From positions 186,001 to 250,000 of the forward strand of contig BPHB01000002.1 in NCBI GenBank assembly GCA_026003335.1: 64,000 bases of DNA, in the 5' to 3' direction. The notes under the pieces are model-generated. The model searched no databases. It had not been told where the DNA came from and was given only the letters and a program-made list of their open reading frames with translations. The position numbers and the translations under genes are program-made. This document shows, in pieces, positions 55,345 through 63,307 of the stretch. Each line of letters opens with the position of its first letter. Position 1 is the first letter of the stretch. This DNA is from Chitinophagales bacterium (lineage in GTDB: Bacteria; Bacteroidota; Bacteroidia; Chitinophagales; CAIOSU01).

Positions 55345-56097
55345 ATGCATCCGGGAGTTTGGGTTTTTCTCTTCATCACAACTGTGTGCCTAAGGGCTAC
55401 AGCTCAAGACGGGCCAATAGAACCTGACCGCCCCGACCAGTCTGAAAGTGCAGCGCTTGTTCCGCCAAGGCATGTACAGGTTGAAACAGGATTTTCCTTT
55501 GAAAAAGGAAAGGATTTCAAACTTATTACCCACCCTGCTCTGCTCTTACGCTACGGAGCTTCGCGTTACTTTGAGCTACGCCTTGCCCTGGAGGCCCAAT
55601 CCCTCTATGCAACTGGCAGCCATGCCAGCTGGCTATCAGGCTTTGTCCCCCTTGAAATAGGAGTCAAGATCAATCTGGCTACCGGCCAAAAAGCAAAACC
55701 TTCAGCCTCTCTTATTAGCCACCTGATTATTCCTCAGGCTGCCAGTGAGGGGTTTCATAGTCCCTATGTTGGCTGTATATTGCGTTTGGCTATGCAGCAT
55801 GCTTGCACCGAATGGTTTACCCTTAGCTATAATGTAGGAGCTGCATGGGAAGGTGAAAGCGCGGAACCTATTTTCCTCTATACACTTACTGCCGGATTTG
55901 CACTTACTGAATCTTTCGGTGCATTTGCTGAGACGTACGGCTTCTTTCCTCAAAAGGCATCGGCATCGCATCTGTTGGATGGAGGTTTTACCTTTCAGCT
56001 GAAGCCTTTTCTGATGCTGGATATTTCAGGGGGCTGGAATATCACAAACCGGTCTTATTATGCCGGCACCGGATTTTCCATCAGGCTACCGAATTAG
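55345..56097 (+). CDS. Small outer-membrane beta-barrel (phenol/MetA-degradation-pathway-like family)
   Basis: 250 residues with a signal peptide (VWVFLFITTVCLRATAQ) and about twelve amphipathic strands; the conserved N-terminal PDRPDQSESAALVPPRHVQV and the C-terminal aromatic FSIRLPN end fit the family often called transporter or MetA-pathway outer-membrane protein. Its role in other bacteria is unsettled. It lies 89 bases after the TonB receptor and its own promoter region contains a 22-base-period repeat, so it may be regulated with the metal-uptake locus. Not a SusD or porin of known type. Confidence 0.72.
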   Translation: MHPGVWVFLFITTVCLRATAQDGPIEPDRPDQSESAALVPPRHVQVETGFSFEKGKDFKLITHPALLLRYGASRYFELRLALEAQSLYATGSHASWLSGFVPLEIGVKINLATGQKAKPSASLISHLIIPQAASEGFHSPYVGCILRLAMQHACTEWFTLSYNVGAAWEGESAEPIFLYTLTAGFALTESFGAFAETYGFFPQKASASHLLDGGFTFQLKPFLMLDISGGWNITNRSYYAGTGFSIRLPN

Positions 56098-56207
56098 CAC
56101 ACAATACCAGAGGCATTGCTATTACTGCTGGATCGCTGACTAAAAACGAACAAGCAAAACATCTGAATAGATAAAGCCGGATAAGAAGAAAATCAGCAGA
56201 AGCTCCT

Positions 56208-56224
56208 CTTTTGCCTGGCAAAAG
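56208..56224. repeat. Perfect 17-base palindrome in an otherwise empty gap
   Basis: CTTTTGCC-T-GGCAAAAG lies within the 318-base gap 56098-56415 between the barrel gene and hutU (convergent). A tandem AATTCATT pair is at 56287-56302 and a T-run at 56383-56394. The palindrome could be half of a terminator without T-run, or an operator. I see no gene in this gap. Confidence 0.4.
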
Positions 56225-56415
56225 GCCGGTAGTTAAAAGGCAAGAAGAAACATGAATACATTCGGGGATAGCACCCAAAGTGCAATAATTCATTAATTCA
56301 TTAACGGACCCGACAAAAGCCGCTATATCTGCACACCCGCGCAGTGGATGCTGCTCGTTGAACGATTGTTTTTCCTCAGGTCTTTTTTTTTTTTGCTTTG
56401 TGGCAGTGAAATAAG

Positions 56416-58110
56416 CTAAAATTCGCTACTGCGCGAAGCCGCTAAGCGCTCGCGCAGATCAAGCCCATAACGCAGCGCATATTGTTGAGCAGTTTCGTAA
56501 CCGGCATCGGCATGCCGAATAATACCCAGAGCCGGATCATTATGAAGTACTCTGCGCAACCGCTCTTCTGCATCAGGTGTGCCATCAGCTACAATCACCA
56601 TACCCGCATGCAGGGAATAACCAATTCCCACCCCTCCTCCATGATGAAAGGATACCCAGCTGGCGCCTCCGGCCGTATTGATCAGCGCATTCAATATAGG
56701 CCAGTCGGCAATAGCATCAGACCCATCCGGCATACCTTCGGTTTCCCGATTTGGGGAAGCAACGGAACCGGTATCCAGATGATCACGGCCGATAACGATG
56801 GGGGCTTTCAGCCTTTTATTTCTGACCATATTATTGAAAGCCACTCCGGCCAGTTCACGCTCGCCCATACCGAGCCAGCAGATACGTGCCGGCAGTCCCT
56901 GAAAAGCGATTTTCTGCTGCGCCATTTTTATCCATCGCGCCAGGCCATTGTTTTCCGGAAACAACCTGAGCAATTCTTCATCCGTGGCATAAATATCTTC
57001 CGGGTCACCGGAAAGAGCCACCCAGCGGAAAGGGCCTTTCCCCTCACAAAACAGCGGCCGCACATAGGCGGGCACAAAGCCGGGAAAGTCAAAAGCATCT
57101 TTTACATTGCGCTTATCAAGAGCTTGTCCGCGGATGTTATTGCCATAATCAAAAGTAACAGCCCCGCGCTTTTGTAATGCGAGCATCAAGGTAACGTGGC
57201 GGGCAATAGTATCCAGCGCCAACTGGCGGTATTTTTCCGGGTTTTCTTTTCTCAGCCGAAGGGCTTCTTCCACCGTGAGCCCCTGAGGCCAGTACCCATT
57301 CAGTTCGTCATGCGCTGAGGTTTGATCGGTAAGAGAATCGGGAATAATATTTCTATCCAGCAGTGTCTGCAACAAGTCCACAGCATTGCACACTACACCG
57401 ATGGAAAGGGGCTGTTTTTTTTCCCTGGCTTCCAGCGCCCAACGAATGCCTTCATCTATGCTCCGGGTCATTTTGTCCAGATAGCGTGTTTCCAGCCTTT
57501 TTCTGACCCGCCATTCTTCCATCTCAGCTGCCAGACACACGCCTTCGTTCATAGTAATAGCCAGCGGTTGCGCTCCACCCATACCACCCAGGCCGGCAGT
57601 TACATTCAGGCGTCCTCTCAGTGTACCTCCAAAGTGTTGGTTTGCCAGCGAGAGAAAAGTTTCGTACGTGCCCTGCACGATACCTTGTGAGCCGATGTAA
57701 ATCCAGGAGCCGGCCGTCATCTGTCCGAACATAATCAGGCCCTTGGCTTCCAGTTCACGGAAATGTTCCCAGGTAGCCCATTTACCCACAAGATTGGAAT
57801 TGGCAATCAGTATTCTGGGGGCATCTTTATGAGAGCGCAGAATGCCCACTGGCTTGCCCGACTGCACCAGCAGGGTTTCGTCATTACCCAAATCGCGGAG
57901 TGCCCGCACCAGCAGGTCAAATGCCTCCCAGTTGCGGGCAGCCTTGCCCGTACCACCATATACAATGAGCTCCTCAGGACGCTCAGCGACTTCGGGGTCC
58001 AAATTATTATACAGCATGCGCAGAGCTGCCTCCTGTATCCAGCCCTTGCAGGTAAGCCGTGTTCCTACGGGTGTTTTTACTTTAGGAGGACGAAGGATTT
58101 CCTGCATCAT
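56416..58110 (-). CDS. hutU: Urocanate hydratase
   Basis: Converts urocanate to imidazolone propionate in histidine breakdown. 564 residues, standard. The NAD+ motif [16 protein letters not shown] and the active-site region [20 protein letters not shown] with the conserved Cys are intact, as are the start [20 protein letters not shown] and the late [14 protein letters not shown]. Cytoplasmic. No hutH, hutI or hutG is adjacent; instead it follows a DUF4956 gene by 11 bases in the same direction, making an odd operon partner. Complete and probably functional. Confidence 0.97.
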   Translation of the reverse strand: MMQEILRPPKVKTPVGTRLTCKGWIQEAALRMLYNNLDPEVAERPEELIVYGGTGKAARNWEAFDLLVRALRDLGNDETLLVQSGKPVGILRSHKDAPRILIANSNLVGKWATWEHFRELEAKGLIMFGQMTAGSWIYIGSQGIVQGTYETFLSLANQHFGGTLRGRLNVTAGLGGMGGAQPLAITMNEGVCLAAEMEEWRVRKRLETRYLDKMTRSIDEGIRWALEAREKKQPLSIGVVCNAVDLLQTLLDRNIIPDSLTDQTSAHDELNGYWPQGLTVEEALRLRKENPEKYRQLALDTIARHVTLMLALQKRGAVTFDYGNNIRGQALDKRNVKDAFDFPGFVPAYVRPLFCEGKGPFRWVALSGDPEDIYATDEELLRLFPENNGLARWIKMAQQKIAFQGLPARICWLGMGERELAGVAFNNMVRNKRLKAPIVIGRDHLDTGSVASPNRETEGMPDGSDAIADWPILNALINTAGGASWVSFHHGGGVGIGYSLHAGMVIVADGTPDAEERLRRVLHNDPALGIIRHADAGYETAQQYALRYGLDLRERLAASRSSEF

Positions 58111-58121
58111 ACAGCTGTGTT

Positions 58122-58736
58122 TTATGACTCTGCTATACGCCTTACGCCTGTATTTGTGGGGTTATAATACACTTTGATCACAGCAGTATCGTTGAGAAAG
58201 TTAATCGCGTCAATGTCAATTTCGGTGATTTCAAGTCCGGTGCGTTCCTGAAGGTCGCGAAGAAGCTGCTGCCGCTGGTCAGGTTTTATCAATTCAATTT
58301 TTTCATAAGTAATCACCTTAAAGCCCTGCGGTGTGCGTAGCCACAGATTTTCCAGTATGAAGATGAGCAGTACGATAACCCCATTGGCAACCAATATTTC
58401 ACCCCAAACGGCCCGTGAAGGCCCCAGTGCGTTGATGATTGCTAACACTATAACCGTAAACAAATAGGTCATCTCTTTTATCGGAATGGTTATAGTGCGA
58501 TAGCGCAGGATGCCAAAGAGGGCAAATAATCCAAATGCAAAACCTACCGACAGTTCCAGGGAATTCATAAAATGGCATACCAGATAAACAAGCAGATTGA
58601 ACACGAAAAAAGTAAACAGGTAATCCTTATCCTTATGACGCGGAAAATAGATTAAACGGACGATGATAAACGTTACTGCAATATCTATGACAAGACGCAA
58701 CAGCAGAAGAAAAAGGGGATTTTCCGAAATGCTCAT
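58122..58736 (-). CDS. DUF4956 membrane protein
   Basis: 204 residues with four TM helices in the first ~130 ([37 protein letters not shown], and two more) and a soluble C-terminal part with a ferredoxin-like look ([40 protein letters not shown]). The [19 protein letters not shown] stretch is the DUF4956 hallmark. These proteins occur next to VTC-domain genes across bacteria and probably form the membrane part of a polyphosphate-linked system (family inference). It starts 7 bases after the VTC gene and ends 11 bases before hutU. Confidence 0.88.
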   Translation of the reverse strand: MSISENPLFLLLLRLVIDIAVTFIIVRLIYFPRHKDKDYLFTFFVFNLLVYLVCHFMNSLELSVGFAFGLFALFGILRYRTITIPIKEMTYLFTVIVLAIINALGPSRAVWGEILVANGVIVLLIFILENLWLRTPQGFKVITYEKIELIKPDQRQQLLRDLQERTGLEITEIDIDAINFLNDTAVIKVYYNPTNTGVRRIAES

Positions 58737-58743
58737 AATTTAT

Positions 58744-59484
58744 TTATAAAGTTATTTTTTTTAATCTTCTGATCAAGGGTTTAAACCGGTTGTATTTCAC
58801 ATGTGGATGCAACAGGGCTATTCCAAGGCAGTATTTGCTAATAGAAGCCGGATATATTCCTGTCTGCCTGCAAAGCCGGAAAAAGTCAGAATGGGTGCTG
58901 CGTTTTTTTTGCTTCACTTCTGCTATAACCAACCGGTTGAAGCTGATTGCCTGCGTCTGCAATTGCATCCGCAGATTCAGATCAAAGGTTATTTTCTCGG
59001 GGCGATGACGATGCACCAGCGTTATCCGGTCTAAACCAATACGCAGGGAAGGCAAGAGACTCTTTGCATGCAAGCCTGTTGTGGAGTTAATCGTTTCCTG
59101 CAGATGATATGGCACAAAAAGGCTCTCCTGCTGCACGGAGAAGCGTTTTTTTATTCCGCGTCCTTTGTTGTCTTTTGATTTTATTTCAAACACAACCGTA
59201 CCACTGTCAGCATAACTTCTGAAACGTAGTTTATGCCTTACAGCCCAGCCGTTATGATGCCGATAATAGCATAGATAATCAGAAGTATCAAAATACAGCG
59301 TTTCGTAATGAAAAAAATACTTTTGACCGATTTTCAGAAGCAGGTAGTCTGTTGAAAGGCATCTGAGCAGGTGAGGGAGTTGGTTTTCACGCAGTAAAAA
59401 CTTAAAATCATAGCGAGAGGAAAAATCCAGTTGCTCCAGCTCATCCAGTCTGATAAGGTCAAATGTATCCAGCAAGCCGTCCAT
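58744..59484 (-). CDS. VTC-domain (polyphosphate polymerase-like) protein
   Basis: 246 residues of the VTC/CYTH-like tunnel fold. The conserved pieces appear in order: SRYDFKFLL, YFDTSDYLCY, HKLRFRSYAD, VFEIKSKDNKGRGIKKRF, TFDLNLRM, VIAEVKQKK, and the late YPASISKYCLG. In yeast the VTC4 fold makes polyphosphate from ATP using such Arg/Lys/Glu residues. Bacterial versions are usually paired with DUF4956, as here (gap 7 bases). Cytoplasmic. The ATG at 59484 is well placed. The direct product in bacteria remains uncertain. Confidence 0.87.
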   Translation of the reverse strand: MDGLLDTFDLIRLDELEQLDFSSRYDFKFLLRENQLPHLLRCLSTDYLLLKIGQKYFFHYETLYFDTSDYLCYYRHHNGWAVRHKLRFRSYADSGTVVFEIKSKDNKGRGIKKRFSVQQESLFVPYHLQETINSTTGLHAKSLLPSLRIGLDRITLVHRHRPEKITFDLNLRMQLQTQAISFNRLVIAEVKQKKRSTHSDFFRLCRQTGIYPASISKYCLGIALLHPHVKYNRFKPLIRRLKKITL

Positions 59485-59609
59485 TAGCCGTTATAAAGTA
59501 TAAAAATGCAGTTTTTTATTCTGAAAAAACATTCGCCCATGACAGGAAAAGCCTCATTTTAGCTAACTTTAAACCACATGTATAGTACATACATTCTTTC
59601 TTTTCTGTG

Positions 59610-60344
59610 ATGAAATTAAGTCGTTCTCTGCTGCTGATAGTTCTGCTGGTAGGGGGATTCGGCAAATGGGCCGTTGCTACCCACAACCGGGCAGGTGAAA
59701 TCATATATGAAGTCAAAGGCTACCTGACTTACAGCGTAACCATCATTACTTATACGAAAACCAGTAGTCGCCTGGCTGACAGAGATACCCTGGAACTGCA
59801 TTGGGGTGATGGCACCGTTGAAAAGGTACTCAGAACAAACGGTCCCCGAGGAGGCCCCAATAACATTCCTCAGGGCGTAGAACTGGAAAACGACATTAAA
59901 CGCAACGAATACCGCACCCCGGTGCCGCACACCTATGCAGGACCTCTCCCCTATTACATTATTTCAGTTCGGGATCCCAACCGCATTGACAACATCATCA
60001 ACATCCAGGGTGGGGCATCGGTGGATATTGCTTTTTATCTGGAAGATACCCTGGTGGTGTTTAATCCAACTTTTGTGGGCTACAACAACTCCCCCATTTT
60101 GCTTTATCCTCCCATTGACTATGCCAATCGGAATGACACGTTCTATCATAACCCAATAGCCTTTGATCCGGATGGAGACAGTTTGCATTTCAGACTTGTG
60201 CCGCCCAGAAGCGCCTCGGGTGTTAATGTACCTGCCTATCAGTATCCTGACCAGATAAATCCGGGCATCAACAATCAGTTCACGATTAACTCCCAACACG
60301 GGGGAAATCATATGGGCTACACCTCAGCGTCCGGGCATCTATAA
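59610..60344 (+). CDS. N-terminal part of a T9SS type B protein, truncated by frameshift
   Basis: 245 residues if read as is. Signal peptide (SLLLIVLLVGGFGKWAVAT), then a surface-protein start typical of Bacteroidota gliding/adhesin proteins (HNRAGEIIYEVKGYLTYSVT, NPGINNQFTINS). The frame runs into nonsense after NQFTINS and stops at 60344, while the continuation NTGEIIWATPQRPGIYNIAI is in the +1 frame. With one base removed from the CCC at 60292-60294 the reading joins the next entry, giving one protein of about 917 residues to 62361. I take the ATG at 59610; the preceding GTG codon is less likely. The gene is therefore disrupted or the sequence has an indel error. Confidence 0.8.
   Translation: MKLSRSLLLIVLLVGGFGKWAVATHNRAGEIIYEVKGYLTYSVTIITYTKTSSRLADRDTLELHWGDGTVEKVLRTNGPRGGPNNIPQGVELENDIKRNEYRTPVPHTYAGPLPYYIISVRDPNRIDNIINIQGGASVDIAFYLEDTLVVFNPTFVGYNNSPILLYPPIDYANRNDTFYHNPIAFDPDGDSLHFRLVPPRSASGVNVPAYQYPDQINPGINNQFTINSQHGGNHMGYTSASGHL
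60291..60304 (+). other. Frameshift site joining the two parts of a T9SS type B gene
   Basis: The run TCCCAACACGGGGG holds one extra base. Removing a C (60292-60294) restores AAC-TCC-AAC-ACG-GGG-GAA-ATC-ATA-TGG, continuing N-S-N-T-G-E-I-I-W into the downstream frame. A G-run of five is also close, so the extra base might alternatively be assigned there, but the C position gives the better sequence. Confidence 0.85.
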
Positions 60345-60384
60345 CATTGCCATTCTTATCACCGAATACCGCAACGGCATTAAA

Positions 60385-62361
60385 ATGGGCACCATGGTGC
60401 GGGATATGCAAATAATTGTGCTGGATGAATTAAATGACCCGCCTCAAATAGCGGAATTTGAAGACACCTGTGTTATTGCAGGCACATTGCTTACAAAAAC
60501 CGTTACGGCCAGCGACAGAAACACGGGACAAAGCGTTGAAATTACTTCGGCCGGAGGTCCTTTTGAGCTAAGCATAAGTCCGGCAAGATTTACCGCACCA
60601 AGTCCGGATAATCCCATTAGCGGTTTATTTGAATGGCAAACCACCTGCCATCATATCAGGAGGCAGTTTTATTCGGTGATTTTTAAAGCCAAGGATAGCT
60701 ACCCGGTGCCCCTGGTTGACCTCAAAACCTGGATTATAAAAGTAATTGCTCCCCCGCCTGAAAACCTGCAGGCAGTTTCACAGAACAACTCCATCCTGCT
60801 GACATGGGAAAATCCTTATGCGTGCGATGCGGTGGAAGACTTTATCGGCTTTTCCATATGGAGAAGAAACGGCTCAAATGATTTCACCGTAGACACCTGC
60901 GTACCCGGCCTGAATGGAAGAGGCTACACCAAAATTGCTCAAAATATTATGAGCTATAGCTTTGTGGACAGCGGCTTGCAGCGCGGCAACATTTACTGCT
61001 ATCGTGTGCTGGCCGAATTTGCCAAGCGGACTGAATCGGGACTTTTTTACAACAAAGTAGAAAGCCTGCCCTCTAATGAAGCCTGTGCGGAGCTGTCCCG
61101 CAATGTACCGATAATTCATGAAGTGAACGTATTGGTTACGGATGTGAATAACGGAGCTATTGAAGTTTCGTGGTACAGACCAGTAGCCGACAGTGCACTT
61201 ACCCCTCCTTATCGCTTTGATGTTTATCGGTCTGATGGGTTTTTATCCAACAATCCGGTTCTTGTGCGGTCATTTACCAATAATATTTTGGGCAACCTGG
61301 ATACCACGTTTATTGATACTCCTCTGAACACTGTGGCCCAACCCTACACTTATGAAGTTGCATTTTATGCCAGCGATGTGGAAATCGGGAAAAGCGATGC
61401 AGCTTCATCGGTGTTTATACAAACGGTTCCTTCATCCAATCAGGTTGACCTCTCCTGGAATGAAGAGGTGCCCTGGATCAATTATAGTTATGTTATTTAC
61501 CGGAGAAAACCGGGTGGAATGGCCTTTGATTCGCTGACCACCGTTGGCGTTCAATCCTATACAGATGCGGGGCTTATTAACGGACAGGAATACTGTTACT
61601 ATGTCAAGAGCATTGGCCGGTATTCTTCACCTGATTTGAGTGACACCCTGGAAAACAACTCTCAGGAAAAATGCGAAATTCCGGTAGACATCATTCCGCC
61701 ATGCGCTCCTGTACTGGAAGTAAACAACAGTTGCCAGGGTGAAACAGAAGTACAGCACTCTCCATGCAAACAGCCTGCTCTGGAAAATTTCCTCACCTGG
61801 ACCAACCCGCAGGATGCCGCCTGCGATCAGGATATGGTGGAGTATCGCATTTATTTTGCGCAGACTAATCGCGATTCTCTCCAGCTGCTCACCACTGTAT
61901 CGCATGCCCAGGGTACATCCTACACCCATTTCCTGGACCACTCTATAGCCGGATGCTATGCCGTTTCGGCTGTGGATACCTATGCTAATGAAAGCCCGCT
62001 GAGCAATATTGTGTGTTTGGATAACTGTCCCTGTTACGCCCTGCCAAATGTGTTCACACCTAATGGTGACGGACATAATGATTTATTCACCCCGTTTGTG
62101 GACTCCCTTACAGGCAAACCTATGCATCGCTTTATTGAAAAAGTTGATTTCAAAGTATTCAACCGCTGGGGCACTCTGGTTTTTGAAACCCATAATCCTG
62201 ATCTGAATTGGGACGGCACCGACATCAATACCGGGAAACCGGTCAAGGAGGGGGTTTATTACTACGTATGTTCGGTGTATGAAATACGCGTAGATGGGGT
62301 AATCAAAAATTCCAAGCCGCTCAGTGGCTTCATTCATCTCATCAGGGGTAATTACAACTAA
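60385..62361 (+). CDS. C-terminal part of the T9SS type B (gliding-motility-associated) protein
   Basis: 658 residues counted from ATG 60385, but the true frame is continuous back to 60295. It contains several fibronectin-III-like units (PPPENLQAVSQNNSILLTWE, EVNVLVTDVNNGAIEVSWYR, and others) and ends with the gliding-motility C-terminal domain/T9SS type B tail: ALPNVFTPNGDGHNDLFTPF, VFNRWGTLVFE, NWDGTDINTGKPVKEGVYYY. Expected to be exported by T9SS and released or surface-held, possibly an adhesin. With the first part it forms one large secreted protein; see the frameshift entry. The ATG at 60385 alone has no signal peptide, so it would not be exported as annotated. Confidence 0.85.
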   Translation: MGTMVRDMQIIVLDELNDPPQIAEFEDTCVIAGTLLTKTVTASDRNTGQSVEITSAGGPFELSISPARFTAPSPDNPISGLFEWQTTCHHIRRQFYSVIFKAKDSYPVPLVDLKTWIIKVIAPPPENLQAVSQNNSILLTWENPYACDAVEDFIGFSIWRRNGSNDFTVDTCVPGLNGRGYTKIAQNIMSYSFVDSGLQRGNIYCYRVLAEFAKRTESGLFYNKVESLPSNEACAELSRNVPIIHEVNVLVTDVNNGAIEVSWYRPVADSALTPPYRFDVYRSDGFLSNNPVLVRSFTNNILGNLDTTFIDTPLNTVAQPYTYEVAFYASDVEIGKSDAASSVFIQTVPSSNQVDLSWNEEVPWINYSYVIYRRKPGGMAFDSLTTVGVQSYTDAGLINGQEYCYYVKSIGRYSSPDLSDTLENNSQEKCEIPVDIIPPCAPVLEVNNSCQGETEVQHSPCKQPALENFLTWTNPQDAACDQDMVEYRIYFAQTNRDSLQLLTTVSHAQGTSYTHFLDHSIAGCYAVSAVDTYANESPLSNIVCLDNCPCYALPNVFTPNGDGHNDLFTPFVDSLTGKPMHRFIEKVDFKVFNRWGTLVFETHNPDLNWDGTDINTGKPVKEGVYYYVCSVYEIRVDGVIKNSKPLSGFIHLIRGNYN

Positions 62362-62370
62362 TTTCCACTC

Positions 62371-62982
62371 ATGTTCACCGGCATCATTGAAGCCATCGGG
62401 CAGGTTGTACATACCGAGCAGCGCCAGTCTAATCTGCAGCTCACCATTCGCTCTTCTTTTTCCCCGGAGCTTAAGCCTGAGCAAAGTGTGGCGCATAACG
62501 GTGTATGCCTTACAGTTGTTGGGGTTTCCGGCAATACCCATCAGGTGGAGGCAGTGACAGAAACTTTGAAACGCACCACTCTTGGCCGGCTTACCGTTGG
62601 CAGCTATGTGAATCTGGAACGCGCCATGCCTGCACAAGGGCGCTTTGACGGACATTATGTGCAGGGACATGTTGACCAGAAAGGCACCTGCCTGGCCATA
62701 GACGATATGGACGGCAGTAAAAAATACTGGTTCAGCTACCGCCCTGAAGAACATGCTCTATTGACAGAAAAAGGCTCTATTTGTGTAGATGGTGTCAGCC
62801 TTACGATAGTGGACTGTCTGAAAGATAGCTTTTCAGTGGCGGTCATTCCTTATACGTTTGAACAAACCTGCTTTAAATTTTTAAAACCAGGAGATACGGT
62901 AAATCTTGAATTTGACATTATCGGGAAGTATGTCATTGCAGCATTGAAGCAACAAAACCTCTACCGGCCGTCAATGACATAG
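62371..62982 (+). CDS. ribE: Riboflavin synthase
   Basis: Dismutates two 6,7-dimethyl-8-ribityllumazine to riboflavin and a pyrimidinedione. 203 residues made of two homologous barrels, starting with the conserved MFTGIIEAIG and containing SVAHNGVCLTVV in the first half and GSICVDGVSLTIVDC in the second, the expected duplication. Cytoplasmic trimer in relatives. It begins 9 bases after the T9SS gene stop; its end overlaps the convergent lipoprotein gene by 22 bases. No other rib gene is adjacent. Confidence 0.95.
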   Translation: MFTGIIEAIGQVVHTEQRQSNLQLTIRSSFSPELKPEQSVAHNGVCLTVVGVSGNTHQVEAVTETLKRTTLGRLTVGSYVNLERAMPAQGRFDGHYVQGHVDQKGTCLAIDDMDGSKKYWFSYRPEEHALLTEKGSICVDGVSLTIVDCLKDSFSVAVIPYTFEQTCFKFLKPGDTVNLEFDIIGKYVIAALKQQNLYRPSMT

Positions 62983-63305
62983 ATATCCATCACAGTATGT
63001 GCGGTATTCTTTAGAAAGAGCGCCTCATCCTGCGATTGAATTTCAAAGGGCAGATCTTTCCTGAACACGGATAGCGAGCTGCCACCCGGCAGAAGAGAGC
63101 CCGCGGGGAAAAAGTATTTGCCGCTTTTAGCTTTGTTTTCTATATACCAGCCGGATATGTTGTAAGCTTCATCAAAGTCGTTTTTCACCGTAACGGTTTG
63201 GGTATCAGCAGAAGCGCTTTCAATAAAGACCAATCCATTCGGCTTACATCCGCTAAGCATCAGCAGAAAAGTCAGACATCCCAAAAGCAGATTCAGGTGT
63301 TGCAT
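62961..63305 (-). CDS. Small lipoprotein with lamin-tail-like domain
   Basis: 114 residues from the ATG at 63305. Lipobox MLSGC with Cys at residue 20. The mature part VTVKNDFDEAYNISGWYIEN then FFPAGSLLPGGSSLSVFRKD has the beta pattern of a lamin-tail domain (xDxNISGWxIxN), which in bacteria occurs on secreted and surface proteins. It begins 2 bases after the stop of the large gene upstream, so it is likely co-transcribed with it. A TTG lies two codons earlier but the ATG gives a better signal. The end overlaps ribE on the opposite strand by 22 bases. Confidence 0.7.
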   Translation of the reverse strand: MQHLNLLLGCLTFLLMLSGCKPNGLVFIESASADTQTVTVKNDFDEAYNISGWYIENKAKSGKYFFPAGSLLPGGSSLSVFRKDLPFEIQSQDEALFLKNTAHTVMDIYVIDGR

Positions 63306-63307
63306 GA

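Noticed and set aside
56081-56293. 70-residue minus-strand frame in the gap before hutU
   Set aside because: Overlaps the end of the barrel gene, has no domain, and composition is unlike the neighbouring genes.
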